NCBI GenBank assembly: GCA_015223015.1
Contig: JADFWK010000134.1
Location: 1 to 7,911 of the forward strand
Source of the DNA: Pseudomonadota bacterium
GTDB taxonomy: Bacteria > Desulfobacterota > DSM-4660 > Desulfatiglandales > B25-G16
Direction of reading: 5' to 3'
Length of the DNA: 7,911 nucleotides
Position 1 is the stretch's first letter, and the number at the start of each line of letters is the position of its first letter. A program made the position numbers and the translations under genes. The notes under the pieces are model-generated. The model worked only from the letters and a program-made list of their open reading frames with translations. It made no database searches and was not told the DNA's origin. Positions 5,684 to 7,911 of the stretch are shown piece after piece.

Positions 5684-6172
5684 CTAATACTTCAAGAGTG
5701 AATCCCAGAATTCCGGGTCCTCGTCCTTCCAGTTTGGGCCAAACCTCCTGTCACAGAAACCGCTGAGCCTTTCGTACCACCTAACGAACACATTCTTATT
5801 TTTTTCCCGGGCCTCAAGGATGTCGGCTAGAAAGACAGCAATGTTGTTGATTTCATCTTTGGGCACATAAAAAGAGGCGCCCTTTTCAAACGATTTTTTC
5901 AGATTGTCTTTTGAGATCGCGTGGGCCGTGAGCATCAGGGCAGGTATGTCCCTTCTTTTGGCAATGTCCAGCAGTTCATACCCCCGGACTCCCATGATAT
6001 CAAGGACTGTAATCTGGTAGAAATTTTTTTCAAGCAGCTCTTTTGCCTCTTCAAAGGTAGAAGCAGTATCAATTTTACACATATCCAGGAGCTCGACTAA
6101 GAACTCCAGGATGTCCTCTTCATCATCCACGATCAACACCCTTTTTCCTTTAAGAATATGTTTGGGATCCAT
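5684..6172 (-). CDS. CheY-like response regulator with aromatic C-terminal tail
   Basis: A receiver-only response regulator of 162 residues. All signature residues are present: acidic pair Asp16/Asp17 in VLIVDDEED, phosphoacceptor Asp58 in VLDIMGVRGYELL, Thr82 in LTAHA, and Lys105 in YVPKDEI. After the receiver (about 10-122) comes a tail of about 40 residues rich in aromatic and basic groups (WYERLSGFCDRRFGPNWKD, then EFWDSLLKY), which is no known DNA-binding or enzymatic output. I recall similar tails on stand-alone regulators from Desulfobacterota, unverified. The ATG at 6172 is preferred since GGAGG (complement of 6177-6181) lies four bases ahead; an ATG at 6190 has no site before it and would put the ribosome binding site inside the coding sequence. 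A partner of the convergent kinase is likely but not shown. Confidence 0.9.
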   Translation of the reverse strand: MDPKHILKGKRVLIVDDEEDILEFLVELLDMCKIDTASTFEEAKELLEKNFYQITVLDIMGVRGYELLDIAKRRDIPALMLTAHAISKDNLKKSFEKGASFYVPKDEINNIAVFLADILEAREKNKNVFVRWYERLSGFCDRRFGPNWKDEDPEFWDSLLKY

Positions 6173-6191
6173 TTTCCCTCCCCCTCTCATT

Positions 6192-6204
6192 TAAGATGAT
6201 CTTA
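6192..6204. promoter_or_regulatory. Perfect 6-1-6 dyad ahead of response regulator
   Basis: TAAGAT, G, ATCTTA reads as a perfect inverted repeat, 20 bp upstream of the response-regulator start. This position fits an operator bound near the transcription start, perhaps autoregulatory, but the regulator here has no DNA-binding domain. Alternatively it is a 5'-UTR hairpin. Confidence 0.35.
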
Positions 6205-6479
6205 CCGTGCACTCTTTCAAACACGGTTTTAGAGGACTTTCCACAACCCCTATTTCTGACAGAACGGGGCATCGAGCTCGGAGAGCTTCTTCCTGCCCAC
6301 ATGACAAAAATGCTCAGGCACGCACTAGCTCGACTTGCAAAAAAACGCTTATGTGTCAGCAGTATTTCGGAAGCTGCGTTTGGGGAACTCAGCTTTTAAA
6401 AGTCAGCCTGCCCTGGCGCTATATGCTCTAATCAGCCTGCTAGGTCTATAATGAGCTATGTGCTTGGAACAGAACATTA

Positions 6480-6491
6480 GGCTTATAAGCC
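6480..6491. repeat. Perfect 12-bp palindrome GGCTTATAAGCC
   Basis: The 12 bases are self-complementary without a loop. It lies immediately left of the GC-rich hairpins and may be part of the same composite repeat. A protein-binding site is possible; no neighbour suggests which. Confidence 0.5.
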
Positions 6492-6494
6492 AGG

Positions 6495-6518
6495 CCTGCC
6501 CGCCATCCGGCAGGCGGG
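6495..6518. repeat. GC-rich overlapping inverted repeats
   Basis: CCTGCC (6495-6500) pairs with GGCAGG (6509-6514) around an 8-nt loop, and CCCGCC (6499-6504) pairs with GGCGGG (6513-6518) around another 8-nt loop. The two hairpins overlap and are mutually exclusive. The GC content is sharply higher than in the flanks, typical of dispersed palindromic intergenic repeats. No T-run follows on either strand, so a rho-independent terminator is not supported. Confidence 0.55.
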
Positions 6519-6543
6519 TCTGGGCCAGGGGTCTAGGCCAGGG
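6518..6543. repeat. Tandem 13-bp duplication
   Basis: GTCTGGGCCAGGG (6518-6530) is followed directly by GTCTAGGCCAGGG (6531-6543), one mismatch in 13. Each unit contains an imperfect or perfect GGCC core (TGGGCCA, TAGGCCA). It abuts the GC-rich hairpins and was probably produced by slippage or is part of a longer repeat family. Confidence 0.65.
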
Positions 6544-6696
6544 TTGTGCAGAGGTGGCATATTCATTTTCCGATCGGCTAAAACAAATTCGGCCACTTGA
6601 GCTAGACCGGGCTTTTGGTAACGGCGAGTGTAGGAGAAAGACGTGTCAGTGTCAATGGAAAAAGCATTTCAAGAGAGGAGCCTTCCCTGTCATTCC

Positions 6697-7638
6697 TCAA
6701 GCCTCGGAGTCTGTGGAAAGGTTTGCCCAATTCCTGCGTGCTGCCCACCATCCAGGGAGATTGGTCAGGAAAACAGCGCATAACACTAAAACACCGCCAG
6801 CGGCTTGCACCGGGGTGAGGCTTTCACCCAACAGTATCCAGGCACCCAAGGCAGTCACCACTGGAATGCCATTGATGAAGACAGCCGCTCGGGAGGCAGG
6901 TATCCTGGATAGAGCATAATTATAACAGAGAAAAGCACCAATGGTGGCAAAGATGGTGAGATAAAGGAGTGCTTGCACAGAACGACCGCTCATTGCTGAC
7001 CACTCTATTCCTGGTAGTTCCCAGAGGAATGCCGGTGCATAAAAGATTGCTGCGTAAATGGCTTGCATGCTGGTGATCTCTAATGGCGAATGGTTTCGCC
7101 CCAGATCCCTGGCACTAACAATGTAGATAGCTGCTGAGAAGACAGCCCCGAAGATGAGAATGTCGCCGCGCATGGGGCCACCCAGATTCCAACTGAATTG
7201 TGGATCTCCCACCACCAGCACGGCGATCCCGGCAAGGGATAAGCCGATGCCAAAGAGACTTGGTAAGCTCGTATGCTCGCCCAGAAAGAAAGCAGCAAAT
7301 ACCATCACTACTACTGGTATTGTGGCGATAATCAAGGCTGCTTTCGGCGCTGTGGTGTACTGAAGCCCGATGGTTTCAAAGGTGAAATACAGACCTGGTT
7401 CAAACAGGGCGAGAATGAACATCTTGATATGGTCTTTCCTGGTAAAAGAGGGGAGGCCACGATGTGCCATCAGGGCCAAAAACAGGCAAGAGGCTAACGC
7501 AAAGCGGGCAAAGATGAGGGTGAATGGAGAAAAACTCTCCAAGGCCACCTTTGTGACCACAAATGAGAGTCCCCAAAAAACTATGGCTGTATTCAGGGCC
7601 AAATAGGTTTTGAATTGGTCGTAATGTTTCAATTTCAT
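6697..7638 (-). CDS. EamA/DMT-superfamily inner-membrane transporter
   Basis: A drug/metabolite transporter of 313 residues with two tandem EamA domains (about 13-145 and 160-290), each of five predicted membrane helices, for ten in total. Typical patterns: FWGLSFVVTK in helix 1, FARFALA in helix 2, LFEPGLYFTFETIGLQYTTAPKAALI across helices 3-4, FLGEHTS closing the first half. The second half has the matching YNYALSRIPASRAAVF, GIPVVTALGAWILLGE and AAGGVLVL. Family members usually export amino acids, nucleosides or other small metabolites across the inner membrane; the substrate cannot be assigned. The ATG at 7638 is preceded by GGAAAGAGGG, with the purine-rich run close to the start. A TTG at 7650 would add four residues and has no site of its own. 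The short tail (WWAARRNWANLSTDSEA) is cytosolic. Nothing nearby suggests an operon. Confidence 0.92.
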   Translation of the reverse strand: MKLKHYDQFKTYLALNTAIVFWGLSFVVTKVALESFSPFTLIFARFALASCLFLALMAHRGLPSFTRKDHIKMFILALFEPGLYFTFETIGLQYTTAPKAALIIATIPVVVMVFAAFFLGEHTSLPSLFGIGLSLAGIAVLVVGDPQFSWNLGGPMRGDILIFGAVFSAAIYIVSARDLGRNHSPLEITSMQAIYAAIFYAPAFLWELPGIEWSAMSGRSVQALLYLTIFATIGAFLCYNYALSRIPASRAAVFINGIPVVTALGAWILLGESLTPVQAAGGVLVLCAVFLTNLPGWWAARRNWANLSTDSEA

Positions 7639-7828
7639 CCCTCTTTCCAAAGTGGTTTTGGTCTTCCCATGGCCGTGACACAGCGAGGTGATGAATGCAA
7701 GCCTAACAGGAGGCTAATAGAGAGCAGGGCTCTTATAGCATGTTTTTTCCATATCAATAAGTCTTTTCAAGGTTAATCCCGCGGTAAGCCACGGCAGGCA
7801 TGCTATCCTGCAGGGTAACGTCAAAGTC
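7639..7828 (-). promoter_or_regulatory. Upstream region of the transporter gene
   Basis: No gene is visible here. On the minus strand TATAAG (complement of 7732-7737) is a 5/6 match to a -10 box, about 95 bp before the ATG, but no good -35 stands at 16-18 bp. Just downstream of it lies a 5-3-5 dyad, AGAGC/AGG/GCTCT (7721-7733), and an AGCCT/AGGCT hairpin (7700-7704/7711-7715). These positions would suit an operator or leader structure. The promoter call is weak. Confidence 0.3.
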
Positions 7829-7908
7829 CAGGGTATGGGTATCTTTTTTTTGGATTATGCCCCACATAGTTTAGATGAGTGGGCGTTTCAAAATGGTTTA
7901 TATAGATG
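7829..7908 (-). repeat. Right copy of 80-bp terminal inverted repeat
   Basis: Reverse complement of 48-127 with four mismatches. It includes the T8 run (7844-7851), the CCCAC/GTGGG hairpin halves (7861-7865 and 7879-7883) and the arm TTCAAAATGGTTTAT (7887-7901). The window ends three bases after the shared block. On the left copy the second hairpin arm lies 36 bp further out, so an intact right copy should continue beyond the window end. Confidence 0.9.
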
Positions 7909-7911
7909 GAG

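Larger units (their letters stand above)
6205..6696. other. Non-coding stretch rich in palindromes and duplications
   Basis: About 490 bp with no convincing gene on either strand. Open frames exist but lack ribosome binding sites and recognisable protein sequence. Contents from left: ACCGTG (6204-6209) pairing with CACGGT (6222-6227), CGAGCTCG near 6274, CTTTTAAAAG (6393-6402), a TCAGCCTGC direct repeat (6403-6411 and 6432-6440), GGCTTATAAGCC (6480-6491), overlapping GC-rich hairpins (6495-6518) and a tandem 13-mer (6518-6543). It contains the 5' region of the response regulator and the 3' flank of the transporter gene. It could be decayed mobile DNA, an eroded gene or a structured RNA; I cannot choose. 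Confidence 0.6.

Noticed and set aside
6196..6431. Two overlapping plus-strand open frames of 67 and 74 codons
   Set aside because: Neither has a ribosome binding site or a recognisable protein sequence. They overlap each other, and the region is better described as non-coding and palindrome-rich.
6590..6612. tRNA-like D-arm on the minus strand (TAGCTCAAGTGG)
   Set aside because: No matching T-arm, anticodon stem or acceptor pairing can be found at tRNA distances, so the resemblance is probably chance.
6458..6919. 153-codon plus-strand frame crossing the end of the transporter gene
   Set aside because: Its second half is antisense to the well-supported EamA coding sequence, its first half crosses the GC-rich repeats, and its composition is that of a shadow frame.
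48..7908. Composite transposon bounded by the terminal inverted repeats
   Set aside because: No transposase, resolvase or integrase is present, cargo is ordinary chromosomal genes, and the repeat continues beyond the shared block on the left. A dispersed repeat at assembly ends explains the data more simply.

Overview
The window looks like a chromosomal piece of a Gram-negative, probably anaerobic or microaerophilic bacterium, most likely a Desulfobacterota (deltaproteobacterial) lineage. This is inferred from moderate GC content, an MltD-type lytic transglycosylase with a signal peptide, a stand-alone CheY-like regulator with an aromatic tail of a kind I associate with that phylum, and an intergenic GTAGGCA-type heptamer repeat. 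No rRNA, tRNA, phage gene or transposase was found, so the taxonomy is a lean and not a demonstration.

Layout, left to right. Positions 1-127 hold a dispersed repeat: a 15-bp perfect inverted repeat (4-18/55-69), followed by an 80-bp block (48-127) that recurs in inverted orientation at the far right end (7829-7908). A 49-codon membrane-protein gene (248-397) and a heptamer tandem repeat lead into queG (488-1378), the epoxyqueuosine reductase of tRNA queuosine synthesis. queG converges with, and overlaps by 7 bp, a nitroreductase-family flavoprotein gene (1372-2019, minus). A roughly 290-bp divergent intergenic region carries one good promoter in each direction. The rightward one drives an unrecognised 112-aa gene (2314-2652), which overlaps the 3' end of a minus-strand MltD-like transglycosylase gene (2647-3789, start revised). 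A second, different nitroreductase gene (4073-4615) follows, with an unusual leader containing a promoter, a short dyad and a 14-bp direct repeat. Then come a sensorless histidine kinase (4820-5572, plus) and a receiver-only response regulator (5684-6172, minus) facing each other tail to tail. A roughly 500-bp stretch without a convincing gene, rich in small palindromes and duplications, separates them from an EamA/DMT-family transporter gene (6697-7638, minus).

Working together: the kinase and regulator are the obvious functional pair, with a phosphoacceptor His and Asp both present but no sensor and no output domain in either protein, so they probably plug into a larger phosphorelay or a protein-protein switch. 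The other genes are mostly independent single-gene units; gene orientation changes at almost every boundary. No defence island, biosynthetic cluster or CRISPR array is visible. The most unusual features are the inverted repeat closing both ends of the window (possibly why the assembled piece ends there), the patterned non-coding stretch at 6191-6696, and the leader of the second nitroreductase gene.
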